64,000 nt of DNA from Botryosphaeria dothidea (lineage: Eukaryota; Ascomycota; Dothideomycetes; Botryosphaeriales; Botryosphaeriaceae): the NCBI GenBank assembly GCA_011503125.2, contig WWBZ02000016.1, forward strand, positions 2,356,001 to 2,420,000, read 5' to 3'. Within the stretch, counting starts at the first letter, position 1. Every line of letters begins with the position of its first letter. Shown one piece after another: positions 44,236 to 54,823 of this stretch. The notes under the pieces are model-generated. The model made no database searches, was not told where the DNA came from, and saw only the letters and a list, made by a program, of their open reading frames with translations. The position numbers were made by a program, and so were the translations under genes.

Positions 44236-45756
44236 ATGCAAATCAACGACTTCCCCTACGAGATTCTTTCCTGCATTCTTGAGGAGGCTACCAAGCTCAA
44301 CGAAAGAGATGGCGTTACCTTTACCTTTGGCCTCTCCCAGGCCCCGGGCCTGGTGGCTAAGCCGCCCATGCAGCGCTACGTGAGGGGACCCGTTCCGCCT
44401 GACATGCTGCGATGGGATGCCTCCTCCGCCATCCGCTCCGTGTGCCGCCTGTGGCACACCTGGGCCCTCGAGTATGCCATGCGCGACGTCTACATCCGCA
44501 AGTGGAAGGGAGCCGAGCGTTGGGCCGAGCTCCCGCTCAGTCGAAGTACGTCCTCTGCCTCTCCGGCACGCTAGTCCCCTTGCCAGCCCACTAACACAAG
44601 TCTAGAGTCATACGCTACGTACGAACTCATTGACAAGCCCTCTGGCGCAGCTGTGTACAGAGACCCCTTCTGTGCGCTTGGCCAAATTGTGAAGCTGGTG
44701 AACCAGTACCCTAACATTGCCCAGCAGATCCGCCGCATGTGGTTCAACGGCTTCTATGTGTTTGACACCAATGCGCAGATCTCCGCTGCCCTGAATTGCA
44801 CCACGAACCTCGCCTCGCTGAGCGTTCCATGGACCCTGGTCCGCCATCTCGACGCTCGCCAATGGGCTCAGATCCTGAGGGTTGATCACCCAAAGCCGCT
44901 CGAGTACCTTGAGCTTCAAGCCATCAATCTCAAGCGTCAGCAGAAAGATGAACCTGCCAACAACGTGGACAAGCGCCCCTTCGAATCCGATCTGGTCGAC
45001 TTCAGCCGGCTCAAGAAGTTCAAGCTCATCGGCAACACCAACTTCAAGCCCATCAACGACCAAGACCTCTACGACATCGCACGCACCGCAACGAGCCTCG
45101 AAGAGTTCCACATGACCTGCTTGGACACCGTCAGCATTGATGGTGTCATGGCCATTGTCAAGGCCTCCCAGAACACGCTCCGCGTCCTCGAGCATTCGCC
45201 CCGTAGCAACGCCGGCTTCTTCCACCCGCACCCAGGCACGCCGTCCTCGAACGAGCACCTCTGCGAAGTCTTGGCCAATTGCCCTCGTCTTACCACCCTT
45301 TCCATTTCCATTCCGTCCATGTGCCCGACCCTCTTCGCCAACTCTGAAGTCCGCTGGACCGGTGACTGTCAGGTCCGGGCTCTCCGTCTCTGCGATCACG
45401 ACTACTCCAAGGGCAGCAACACGAACCTGATCGCTGAGCCTCTTGCCGTGCTCCTGGCCCAGGCACGCAAGCTCTCGGAGAAACGCGCCCGCGGAACCCT
45501 CGGCGCTGAGCTTGCGATTGAGCTCTTCTTCGGTGGCTTCATCTTCGAGCCACACATAAAGGCCGTCCATGGTGACTTCCAGATTGCCGAGGTTGAATCT
45601 GAGGGACAGTGGCCTCAGAGCCACGAACCTAGCCGCAAGGGTCCCTACGGAAGCACTGGACTTTACGGAAAGGACGAAGAGGATGTGTTCTCCAAGGTCG
45701 ACGAGGACGAGTTCATCGAAGGCGTGCGCAGGCACTGTGTCTACCTCTCCGGTTGA
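44236..45756 (+). CDS. F-box/leucine-rich-repeat-like protein
   Basis: Exons 44236..44545 and 44606..45756, joined in phase across GTACGT and TCTAG, give 486 aa. The N-terminus INDFPYEILSCILEEATKL and later SAIRSVCRLWHTWALEYAM match an F-box with a long insertion between its halves. The middle contains irregular leucine-rich repeats: NLASLSVPWTLVRHL, PLEYLELQAINL, RLKKFKLIGNTNF, TSLEEFHMTCLD and RLTTLSISIPSM. The C-terminus is Gly/Asp/Glu-rich. F-box proteins recruit substrates to SCF ubiquitin ligases; the target is unknown. Decayed relatives may lie at 8.7-9.7 and 47.7-48.1 kb. Confidence 0.75.
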
Positions 45757-47710
45757 TCTCGGCCTGGTTCCGCAGGACATGAAGCCTATACCAGGGCTGT
45801 CCTTGCGGCATGACGCTTGCGTCGCCGCACCATTTCATTCCCGCTGATCAGTCTCAAGCACGTCTGATCAGCTGTTATTTCGTGGACACGACCTTTTTTA
45901 CTTGCGATGCGATTGTGTTCTACAAATCTCTTCACTGAAAAGTCAATAAGCGTTGGAATTGTTTTGACTTTGCATCGACGGGTTCTATCACGAAAGCAAG
46001 GCGTTGGTCATTTTGGAAAGGCATTTTATCATTGGAGGGAGACAAAAAGCGAAAACATTTGTTCAAAAAATTATTGGGATGAGTTTACGGCCAGGTTGCT
46101 TTTCCACACACACATGTGGTTCATTTGGGAGGCCTGGAAGCATTTTAGGGGTGCGATGATGATACCCCTAACCGATTGAATTGCCGGGAAAGGCTTTTAA
46201 CGGTTGCTATTTCATGTTTGGTTCGAGCGTCTGCTACTTGCTATGGGAATGGCTTTGAGTTACTGCTGGAGAAGCGAAGTTCCCTATCAATGTATTAGCA
46301 TGTGGTCTTTCGAGACTGCCTTACTCGAAATCCCCTGAATCACTTTCTTACCTGCACTTCCTCACATTTGTCTGCTCTTCTCAGCACTGTGATGACTACA
46401 TTGACCACGGCATCAGACCACCTCCCATACTTACATGCTCCAAAGCCACAAAGTCCGGCTTCTCCTTACAGATCAAGGCGCACACCTCTCCTCGTGATCG
46501 GCGGATTAGAAAAGAAAAGCGGAGACGGGAGACGGCCGAGCACCCTTCCCTCTTTCCCCACCTGCCAAGTCCGGGGTGAAGAATGGTGTGGAAGGACGCC
46601 TGGCCTTTGATCATCAGAAACAGGTGGAGTAGCATATCGGAAGAACCGGTCATGGATCGGCAGATTTGTAAAAGGAGCATTCTGACCACTCAGAGAGCAT
46701 CTTTTGACTAATAGTAAATGCTTCTTTGACGGCTATGCTCGTTGTGGTAAAAGTTCCCAGCGGACTGGAAGCTTTTTTCTTGTGTGTGGGCTGGTCCAAT
46801 CAGGTGGTTTGCGGCTATGTTGTGTGTGATGGAGGGAGCATGAGGGAGGATGGGACGGGAATGAGAGGATTGGGGTGACGTGTGACGCGCACACACGTGC
46901 GAAGCGCCGGTCAGCTTTCTTGTCATAGGGTGCGGTCTTTTCGGGGAGCTTGGGAGAGACTGGGGCGATCGGCGTGTCGGCGTGGCTGGTGTTCGTTCTG
47001 TGGCTCTGGATCGGGCCGCGGTTGGTGTGGATGTGGAGGTGCTCCGGGAGTGGGCAGAGGATGGTACGAAGGGAGGGACTTTGCTTCCACGGACCACCGG
47101 AGTTACCTTCGATGCCCAAACAAGGCCGGTATGGAGTATGTGCTGTCTTTCTGGTGCCGGCATTCAATACCATGCGAACGATGGAGTATTTATATGCATT
47201 CATACATGAGATTTGGGGGTTTCTTGGGTGGATAGTTCGCCGAACAGGACTGCAGTGAGAGTCCAGATCAGAATGTGCTTCGCTTGCCTGGAATTTGCAA
47301 GACCCGTAATTATTAGCCTTTTCTTTTGGGGTCTCATTATGAGGGAAATCTCCAGGATGCCTTGGAAAATTATCTTACTGCAGTTTTTCTGATTACAGTC
47401 AGCTTTATCTCTGTATTCACTTACGAGATTAATTCTGAGTGACCATAAGTATGCTGGATGTTACTTTTAAGGTTTTGACTGGTGATGCTGAATCAGTTCT
47501 GTTCTTCTAGACCCGCGGTCAACGGTTCAGCCCCCTTGGCAAAAAGTCCTCTCCACCTTCCTTCTTACTTGCTTCATGCTCCCACCACCCATGGAAAACA
47601 AAATTCTTGTAGAATTTCGTATCATCATGTCATCTGGTCAAGCGCAACGGGTAAGCTGCTGACTTTCACCCTCATGTTCAGCCCGGTATCTAACGTATTT
47701 CACAAGGAAC
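45757..47710. other. Gene-poor gap
   Basis: About 1.95 kb. Frames at 46.3-46.7 and 46.7-47.3 kb are open on both strands without domains. No repeat or gene recognised. Confidence 0.5.
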
Positions 47711-48090
47711 ATGGCTCAACATGCCACCCATGAAGCAGACAGGCCCGCACCTTGATGCGCTTCCTACAGAGGGGATAGATCCCGTTATAGGCCACCTGGA
47801 TCCGTGCGACCTCTTCAGTATGTGCACGTCGTCTAACGGCAGTTGCAGAAGGGCACTGAGACGAAATTTGCAAACTACTTGATCTTCTCCATGGGAAACC
47901 AAGGGTCATACAAACATGAAACAAGGGACATTCTCTTCAAGTTCGAACTATCACGGGCGTCTATCAACAAGTTTGCAAGCCTGACTTCCTTCAAACCTTT
48001 CGCGGAAAAGATTTAGAGAGGATTATATCACCTTCATCTTCCCGCATCACATATGAGAAAAAAATGATAAGAAAAATGGAATAGCCTTTG
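47711..48090 (+). pseudogene. F-box gene remnant broken by frameshifts
   Basis: Coding-like pieces follow one another in different frames. MAQHATHEADRPAP runs into a stop. The next frame carries LDALPTEGIDPVIGHLDP and CDLFSMCTSS, which fits an F-box (L-P-x-E-x-x-x-x-I-x-x-x-L-x-x-x-D-L). The next has ILFKFELSRASINKFASL, and the last has GKDLERIISPSSSRITYEK. At least three shifts are needed to read through, and no GT-AG introns explain them. I read this as a dead F-box gene. It is independent of the intact gene at 44.2 kb. Confidence 0.55.
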
Positions 48091-48455
48091 GCAACCTGCC
48101 TGCAATAGAGGGCTTCTCTGTTAGTGGTGGCTGGCTTCAAATGTGTAGATCACATGGCGGGAATGGCACACTGGACCTCATGAGCGTCGTTTGCGGAACC
48201 ATAATAGTGTCTGAACCACCAGTTGCACGTGTTATCAGTAATTGTCGAACTTTGAGAAAAGTGATTAATTGTGCAGTCGCTGGCTATCTGTAGAGGGTAG
48301 TGGGGGGAGCCCCTCTTATGCTACACTGGCGGCCGGATCCGCCGGAATGTCACATGATTTTCTAGTCTGACAGTAATTCTCATAGATAATTATTGTACCA
48401 TTTCCAAACGTCAAAAAAATGCCTTTCACATTAAAAAAAAGGCCAGATTATACAC

Positions 48456-49471
48456 TTATCCAAGCCAAGCACTCTTCACGAGCTCTAGGCCTTTGGTAAG
48501 CCAAGGATGTCCAAGTGGCAATGGAACATCCATGAGGTGCTCACCGGGCTGGAGCTCTAGATGAACTTGCGCGTGAGGGTTTTGATCTAGCACCTCCTTT
48601 GCAAAACGCTCGCTTTGGATGGGTGGCACAACCGTGTCGTTTAATCCGTGTATGAGGAACAGTGGGGGCACGTGAGTGCCGTTCCTCACCCTATCGATAG
48701 GATGCACCCTTTCAACGTTGGGGAAATAGTCTAAAAGCTTCCCCTTTTGAACTATTTCGTCGATCATGCCGAACCGAGAAAGCGAGGGGTCGGCGATGAC
48801 CGGTGGCCCGGAGCAGTCTTCTCCCTTTTCGGACGTGGTGGCGGATGCATTCTGCTGTGCCCCAGCGGCAACGGCCCGAATATCGAGAGCCGCACACTCT
48901 GCAATGGCAGCACGAACGCCCTCTTGGGCGTGGTCCAACGCAAACTGCATGCTGAGGCAACCGCCTGCCAGATATTGAATTAGCGCAGAAGAAGACATGC
49001 TTTTTCCAAAGCTTACCAGCACTCTCTCCAACCGTCATGATCCGGGTAAGATCTGCCTGGACTCTGGGCCTGGCAGAAGACCCCAGGAGATTGTCCAATC
49101 CAGGAGTCAGCCAATCCCACAGATCATCCATATCTTCCAGGATGTCAATGGCATTTGATTCAGGTAGCAATCGGTAGTTGGGGGTGACGATAATGGCTGC
49201 TAGAGTAATAGATAGCTCGAGAAGCCAACGTGGAAAGAAATCCGGATGAAGGCTCGAACCGCTGGTCTGGATTGAAAGATTAATTTCTCTACGTCGTTTT
49301 TGCGGGTAGAGGGGCGCTACTGACAAAACCACCACCATGAAAACGAACAATTGTAGGATGGATACCGGGTTCAAGCCCCTCTGGAACCAACACGTCGACG
49401 TTAATTGGCGTGGATGCAGTTGTCTTGTAGTTTGCCGACAAAAGCTCAAAACCTTGGTAAATGCCGTCCAT
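48456..49471 (-). CDS. Alpha/beta hydrolase, HSL/alpha-beta hydrolase-3 type
   Basis: Exons (reverse) are 49471..49325, 49266..49017 and 48964..48456: 301 aa. It has the oxyanion motif FHGGGF at the first junction, LAAIIVTPNYRLLPESNAID, then the nucleophile elbow GESAGG, whose glycine is split by the second intron. The catalytic Asp lies in LFLIHGLNDTVVPP and the catalytic His in QPGEHLMDVP. Members hydrolyse short-chain esters or act in secondary metabolism; the substrate is unknown. No signal peptide. The upstream start is uncertain, because the frame is open about 17 codons further without an ATG. It sits between decayed genes and appears intact. Confidence 0.8.
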
Positions 49472-51169
49472 GATTGCGAGTGGGTCGAAGAGCAGATTGA
49501 GTCCTGCTTGAGAATCTTTCAATGCTGAACTTAAATATGTTTAAAGTGTTCTTGCTGAGTTTGCCAGCATCGTCATTGGTGATCTTTCGGAGGACGCGGA
49601 CTGCATAGCCATCTCGGCATGTTCGGCAACTTCGGCAACTTCGGTGATTGCTAATGGGATTGTTCCTTTGAGGAATGGTAGCTCTTTAAAGATTTGGAAT
49701 TCCACCAACTTGTGAAGAACTGGGAATCGTGGCGTAGTAGGCCTACGAGGTTCTTAGCAAAGATGCGGGATCTGAAATGTAGGCTTTGAAGGTATAGCTC
49801 TGGGTGGGAGCTCTGTTAAGGAGTCTCCGTCGTAGGCTAATGAGAAGCTCTAAGTGGAAGGCGGTCCGTCAGACGCAGGCTGTACTGATGAAAATCAAAA
49901 TTGGGAACCCTGAGTCCCTTGGTGGATATATCAGTATGCTTGCACAGCTGGATCTTCGAAGTCGGGAAATAACCGATGAGCTTCCGCTCTCGGACACTGA
50001 AGCGGTATCTGGCATCTGACTCAGAGTTGCGATTGAAGAGTCGAGTCTTTCTATTCCAGGGTTGGCGTGCGGGGAAGAGCTTAACTTTTACTACCTTTAG
50101 TGCAGATCAGGTTGACTGTCTCAGGATGCACAGTTCCTCGGATGTCTGCCGTGCTGCAAAAGATTCAACACGTAATGACGTCAGCACACTTGCAGCGTAG
50201 ACACCGGCTTGGAGAATAGGCCAGACAAATCACTTATGTACGCATCTCGAGCCGCACATTGGAAATTGTGATCATGCGTGGAATGTCGATGCAACCGAAC
50301 ATCTCAGATGTGATACGAACGCAGCTTGGGTGCGTTTCCAAAGGTTCCACCGCCGCTGCGTCGTCGATCAAGTCCAACAACGACCGCAAATTTCCGGATG
50401 TGTAATATGCCACAGCCCCGGGATGTCGATGAAGCGCTATCACAAAGTCCAGCGTGGGTCGAGCAAGGGTTCTGTGAATGGAGTCCTTGAGATCATGCCT
50501 GCAATGGGCCGTGTCATGAGCCACACGACCTGCAAGATTGCCTCAATGAAGCGAGATTTGCGCGGAGCGGCAAGCGGTAGGGAGAATGTGAGGAATCGAG
50601 TGTGAAGTGGGTTCGCGAAAGCCCAAACCGTGTCCGCGCGGGTTCTGATTGGCTTGCACTAACTGTGCCCTGCATAATCGATCAAAATGGATAACGGAGA
50701 GAAATAAAGTGGCAAACGAAGGAAATGACATGTTGGGCCATAATTGATATCCGCTGAAACGAGTGGAAGAACTTTCCTCATTTGCTGCGGCTTCTGAGCG
50801 TGTTCATGAGGAGACGTCAGGCCGGATTTTGAAGGACAAAGCAACTGCCTGACTGACGACGGAGGATCGAAAGAAGATCGGAAGAGCCTCTTAACCAGCA
50901 GTGACTTCCCGGAACACTAATACTTTTGCGAAATTCAAACAGAGGGAAAGTTACAAAAATACAAAGGACTCCAAAAACACAACAGGGCTCGAGTCTCGAA
51001 GCGAATGTCCAGAAACTGGTGTAGGAACAAACAGCAAAAAAGGCCTTTTCCACAGTTGCGCTGGCTTTTCCGATCTCTAAAGCAGTTCCTGGAGTTGTGG
51101 GAAGATTGGGCGTCCCGTCAGCTGTAACAGCGCGAGGGAATTTGCGCTTATGTCACATCTGGTGTAAAC
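49472..51169. other. Accessory gap with coding debris
   Basis: Contains coding-like fragments but no intact gene. Reverse-strand pieces are RFPVLHKLVEFQIFKELPF with TIPLAITEVAEVAEHAE (about 49.55-49.72 kb) and LDFVIALHRHPGAVAYY (within 50234-50524). A plus-strand piece at 49804-50019 has GGYISMLAQLDL. Stops and frame changes separate them. The remainder to 51.17 kb shows nothing. Confidence 0.35.
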
Positions 51170-51646
51170 TCAATGCCTAAGCAGGCTGTGGTAGCTGGGC
51201 TCTTTGCGGGAGAGGATAAGATCGAACGGCGGATCCGGGTGCTTTGTGACCAAGAAGCGGTTTTCGTTAAAACTTGGTGATCCTTCCACCGACCAGCAAA
51301 GGTCGACATAGCCTTGGACTTCGGTCGTGCCGCCGTTCATGAGAGGGGTGCTCAGTGTTTGCTGCCATGGCTGTATGGCCATCCCGAGAACTTCTGTCAC
51401 CAGCCTTGGAGCCACTAGGTTGACATCGTTGTCGTTGTCGAATGACGTGAGGACCCCGAGCTTGGTGATCAAGTAACCATCTTTTGATTTCGTTTGGATT
51501 CGGACGGACACTACGATGTCGGCTCCGGACGGTCTCTGCCGGTGAGATGGCTTCTGGCAGTGATCTTTGTTAGCAATTGGACATTTTCTACAAGAAAAGA
51601 CGGTAAGACTCACCTTGTGGGAACGTCGTCCATGTAAAAGAAACAT
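51170..51646 (-). CDS. Retropepsin-like domain protein, subfamily A (member A1)
   Basis: Exons (reverse) 51646..51614 and 51553..51170 give 138 aa. The intron has GTGAGT, a TTGCTAAC branch and TGCCAG, and its 60 nt read through in frame. The aspartic-protease-like beta pattern is VVSVRIQTKSKDGY, then LGVL, then NDVNLVAPRLVTEVLGM where retropepsins have D-T-G-x-D-x-N-L-I-S. It continues with VQGYVDLCW and ends DPPFDLILSRK, matching the second hydrophobic-hydrophobic-Gly motif. At the catalytic position the residues are D-N-D-N, so the Asp may persist but the T-G is gone, and the second motif Gly is Ser. Probably catalytically dead, though a role in binding is possible. Closely similar to A2 and A3. 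Confidence 0.7.
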   Translation of the reverse strand: MFLLHGRRSHKVSLTVFSCRKCPIANKDHCQKPSHRQRPSGADIVVSVRIQTKSKDGYLITKLGVLTSFDNDNDVNLVAPRLVTEVLGMAIQPWQQTLSTPLMNGGTTEVQGYVDLCWSVEGSPSFNENRFLVTKHPDPPFDLILSRKEPSYHSLLRH

Positions 51647-52560
51647 CGCTCGAAAATCAAAGGAGTGACTAAGCAAGTGGGCGACGAAAATGAAGGTGCG
51701 CAATTGACAAACTTGAAAGTTGCCGAGCGAGGGGCATGTATGTGTAGGGCCCCAAAGCCCTGGAATGCAAGGGGGGCCCATAACAGGGCATGAATATCTT
51801 ATTTGCCGTCCTTGGCTCAGCGCACACCCGTCGTACACTGATAAACCATGAGACTGTGTCTTGTCAACGCCCCTGGCGCCCTTGCACCAATGGCCATCAA
51901 ATTGGCACGAAGCCTGAATGAGACTGAGGCGCGAGACACTTAATTGATACCAATTGGGTTTTCGGCGCGGCTGAGTGACGAGAGCAATGTGGTGGCTGTG
52001 CTGAGTTGAGCCAATCGTAGGCCACCAGCGATGACTTCCCGAGCGCGCACGGGCAGATGGTGTCCGTTTCGTTCCCCTGAACTCAATTGTCGGATGATAG
52101 AATATTATCACTCGCATCTGCTTGCGAGATACTGATTGCGGAGGTGATGCCCAACAGGCCAACGCCCGATCCCTAAGGCCGAAGCTTGCGCACAGATCAG
52201 CCTGAGAGACATTCGAGATTTAATCTACACCATTTCACCATTCGTTCTGACAGTGAAGTTCTGCCTGCAGTCCGTGTTCTTCTGATCTGGCGATTTGTTA
52301 CTGGTCCTGCTGCGCATCATGGACAACGCATCAACAGAAACGCATATATCTGCACGAGGCGATTGGACGACCACCAAGAGCCTTGCCACAGCCTTATAGA
52401 GCTGGTCATGCATCTCGAAACCGCGCCACGCAAAAGAATTTAAAACGTCCTGTGACGGCCAACTGGACCGTGACCATACCTTCGAAGACAGTTTCATTCT
52501 CACTCAACTTTGGAAGCAGCCGGCAGATTACCCGGGGTTCCGATACAAGTTTTCTCGAAA
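51647..52560. other. Gap between A1 and the DUF6594 gene
   Basis: About 910 bp between divergent genes, presumably both promoters. The A1 frame is open far upstream on the reverse strand, but its composition (many Cys, Ser, His, Arg) is not coding-like. Nothing else recognised. Confidence 0.5.
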
Positions 52561-53592
52561 ATGTCCAACTATGCGTCGCCTATTCTTCCATCGTACCACC
52601 CTCCAGCAACTGGGGGCTCTGCGCCGCGTCTAATTCCACCCGCAGGCGCCGGAGCTTCCGGAAACCCATCCCCTGGTGATGATCTTCCTGCGGGCTACCC
52701 GAAATTTGCAGAAAAGATGTGCCACATTCCCGAAACAGCAATTTTCCGGCGCTTCGGCACGCTAAACGCACAGAACCTCTTGTATCTACAGGCCGAACTT
52801 GTGAGCATGGAAGAGAGGCTGCGCAAGCTTCAGAGGGTAGATGCAACGAGCAGTGTTGGCAAGAAAAGCAAGTACGCGAGGAATTGGTTTTATCTCAGCC
52901 AGTCCAGAAAAGATGGGGATGAGAAGCAGTGGAGATTGGTGCGAAGAATACGGCAGACGTTGAAAGAATACAGTGAGCTCCTCCTGTCTCTAGAAGAATT
53001 GGTTTGACTGGAAGCAGACTCGACGATCATCGAACAGGCAAAGATCCTCCGTATGCAAACCCCTGGCAGATATGACTTGGACCATGTGCAGCGTTTTCTG
53101 GAGACCGACGTCATGGGGCCACTGGCCTTGACCGGTAGAGATTCGGGAACTTGGGGAAGCATGAAGGAGCCGGAGAGCCATGCGAAAGATCTCGTTGCCC
53201 TGCTATCCAGACATGACGAAGATTCTTTCTCGAAATGGGTTACCGAGAGGGCGAGCCTCAAACTGTTCAAGCTCCCCCCTTGCTGGCGTCGAGCCTGGAC
53301 CTCGCAGAAAACGCACGATCTTGACTGCCTCGAGGATCGCATTCTGCTTCGTTGGACTCACCATTTGACTAGCATTTTGGCCTCTGCTCTCCCAATCCTG
53401 TCAATCGCAATCCTGTACCGTGTGAGGTCTCTCGAGATCAGGCTTGGAATCATTGCCATTTTCAACCTCATCCTCTCACTCTGTCTCACGATCTTCACGA
53501 CGGCCAAGAGAACTGATATCTTCGCCGTCACTGCGGCTTTCTCAGCGGTTCAAGTTGTTTTCGTTCAGGTTGGAACTGAGACTTCTCTTTGA
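52561..53592 (+). CDS. DUF6594-type membrane protein
   Basis: Exons 52561..52972 and 53018..53592 give 328 aa. The intron (GTGAGC, TTTGAC branch, AGCAG) is only 45 nt, and removing it eliminates an otherwise in-frame TGA. The N-terminus is a disordered Pro/Ser/Gly stretch. The DUF6594 core follows: GYPKFAEKM, AIFRRFGTLNAQNLLYLQAE, LVSMEERLRKLQ, LKEY joined to NSTIIEQAKILRM, and RYDLDHVQRFL. Three hydrophobic segments close the protein: LTSILASALPILSIAILY, GIIAIFNLILSLCLTIF and IFAVTAAFSAVQVVFVQ. The function of the family is unknown to me; the architecture suggests a membrane-anchored cytosolic helical domain. It lies inside the retropepsin-like cluster. Confidence 0.8.
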
Positions 53593-54026
53593 GGCAACAC
53601 AATATAGTAAATTAATGAAACCCCCAGAGTGCGCGTCTATAGAAATTCTTTCCAAGTCCGTTCTGTTTCTTTCTGCCTGGGGGGAAATGCTTCAGATGTG
53701 GGTTTGTAATGTGATAAGCTCGTATAAAAAGAATGAAACGTGTGTGGAAGCGCACCTAGACATCTTTCGTAGGGAATTAAATGTGCCATCTCCCAAGAGA
53801 ATCTTAGAAACCGAAATGTTTTGCAGCGATGAGACTGCCTCTTTTTCTTTTTCTTTCTTTCTTTCCCCGCCTTGTCGGAAGAAGAATGGGTGTGGTAGGA
53901 AATATAGGCTTGTTGGCTGGTAGGTGGACAGTCCTGTTCAGTGTTGAGCATGCTGACAGAAGCACCCGAAATACGCATTTCTGGAGCATTTAATCGGCGC
54001 CATGTCGATATGTCGAAGGTACTTTG
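53593..54026. other. Convergent gap between DUF6594 gene and member B1
   Basis: 434 bp of 3' flanking sequence with a pyrimidine-rich CTTT-type tract at about 53840-53870. No gene. Confidence 0.6.
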
Positions 54027-54823
54027 TCAATTCGCCTGCTTCTTTTTTTTCAGCCGCTGTTCTTGTAATTTGTCGTCCTCAGACTCGGCCGCCGCTTCAT
54101 CCACTTCTTGTGCTCGTCTTTCGACTTGTTGTCTTTGACGTTCACCATCTATCACACGCTCTTATGTCAAAGTAAGCATCTGCATAGAATTCATGCTCGC
54201 GGATTGGCATACATACCTGTGGACACCTGTGGACGGTTTGGTCTGTTCCCACCCAGATTCTCATTGTACCAGCATGTAGGATGTTCTTCATTGAGACGTT
54301 CATCCTGGAATGTTTGGAGTCCAATGACAACATCCGCGGATTGACGGGACGGGACGACGAGGAATTTGGTGGTGAAATATTTCGGGTGCATGAAAACGGC
54401 CTTGTTGCGACATCTTTTATCTTCACCTTTCCAGCGCAAAGTGACCTCCCCCAGAATCTCCAGCTCGCTTCCATCAAGAACTCGTACCGAGACTCGGGAC
54501 AATGGAGATGTTGAGGTCTCGTTATATCGGATGAAGCCGTGGAAGTCGTGGACCAAGTGCTCACTGATGAAGCTGTAGCTGTCGGAGCCAGTGTCGATTA
54601 TCGCGACCGCCCATTCTTTCCTATCATCACTTCCTCGTGCACTTGGTAGAATGAGACAGACGTCTCTTCGAAAGTCTTCCTGTCGCTGATATGGTTCAGC
54701 CTTGATAACATGTGTATTAGGTAATGTTCTCGCCTTACGGGTGTGTTGTTCCGGCGTGCGGATCTGCGCACCCCCGAAAGGTGAGCCTTCAAGAAAGCCA
54801 CCCATGTTGGTGGAAAAAGGCAT
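54027..54823 (-). CDS. Retropepsin-like protein with intact DTG (member B1)
   Basis: Exons (reverse) 54823..54217 and 54124..54027 give 234 aa. An N-terminal ~55 residues of basic, probably disordered sequence lead to RRDVCLILPS and WAVAIIDTGSDSYSFISEHL, a canonical retropepsin active-site triplet. LEILGEVTLRWKG is the paired strand, and ADVVIGLQTFQ is the second hydrophobic-Gly motif. The spliced last exon adds a charged tail (EAAAESEDDKLQEQRLKKK). The intron (92 nt) ends in an unusual AACAAG acceptor; unspliced, the protein ends at ...TGMYANPRA. A single retropepsin domain would have to dimerise to be active. No RT, integrase or Gag-like sequence adjoins it. Confidence 0.7.

Noticed and set aside
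44608..45780. 390-codon reverse-strand open frame
   Set aside because: Antisense shadow of the F-box/LRR-like gene; no domain of its own.
51647..52162. Upstream extension of member A1 to a 330-residue protein
   Set aside because: The extension is rich in Cys, His, Ser and Arg without pattern, and A2 and A3 begin at the position corresponding to the shorter A1 start.
53005..53007. In-frame TGA splitting the DUF6594 gene, suggesting a pseudogene or stop read-through
   Set aside because: A 45-nt intron (GTGAGC donor at 52973, TTTGAC branch, AGCAG acceptor) removes it in phase and gives a better fit to the conserved domain spacing.
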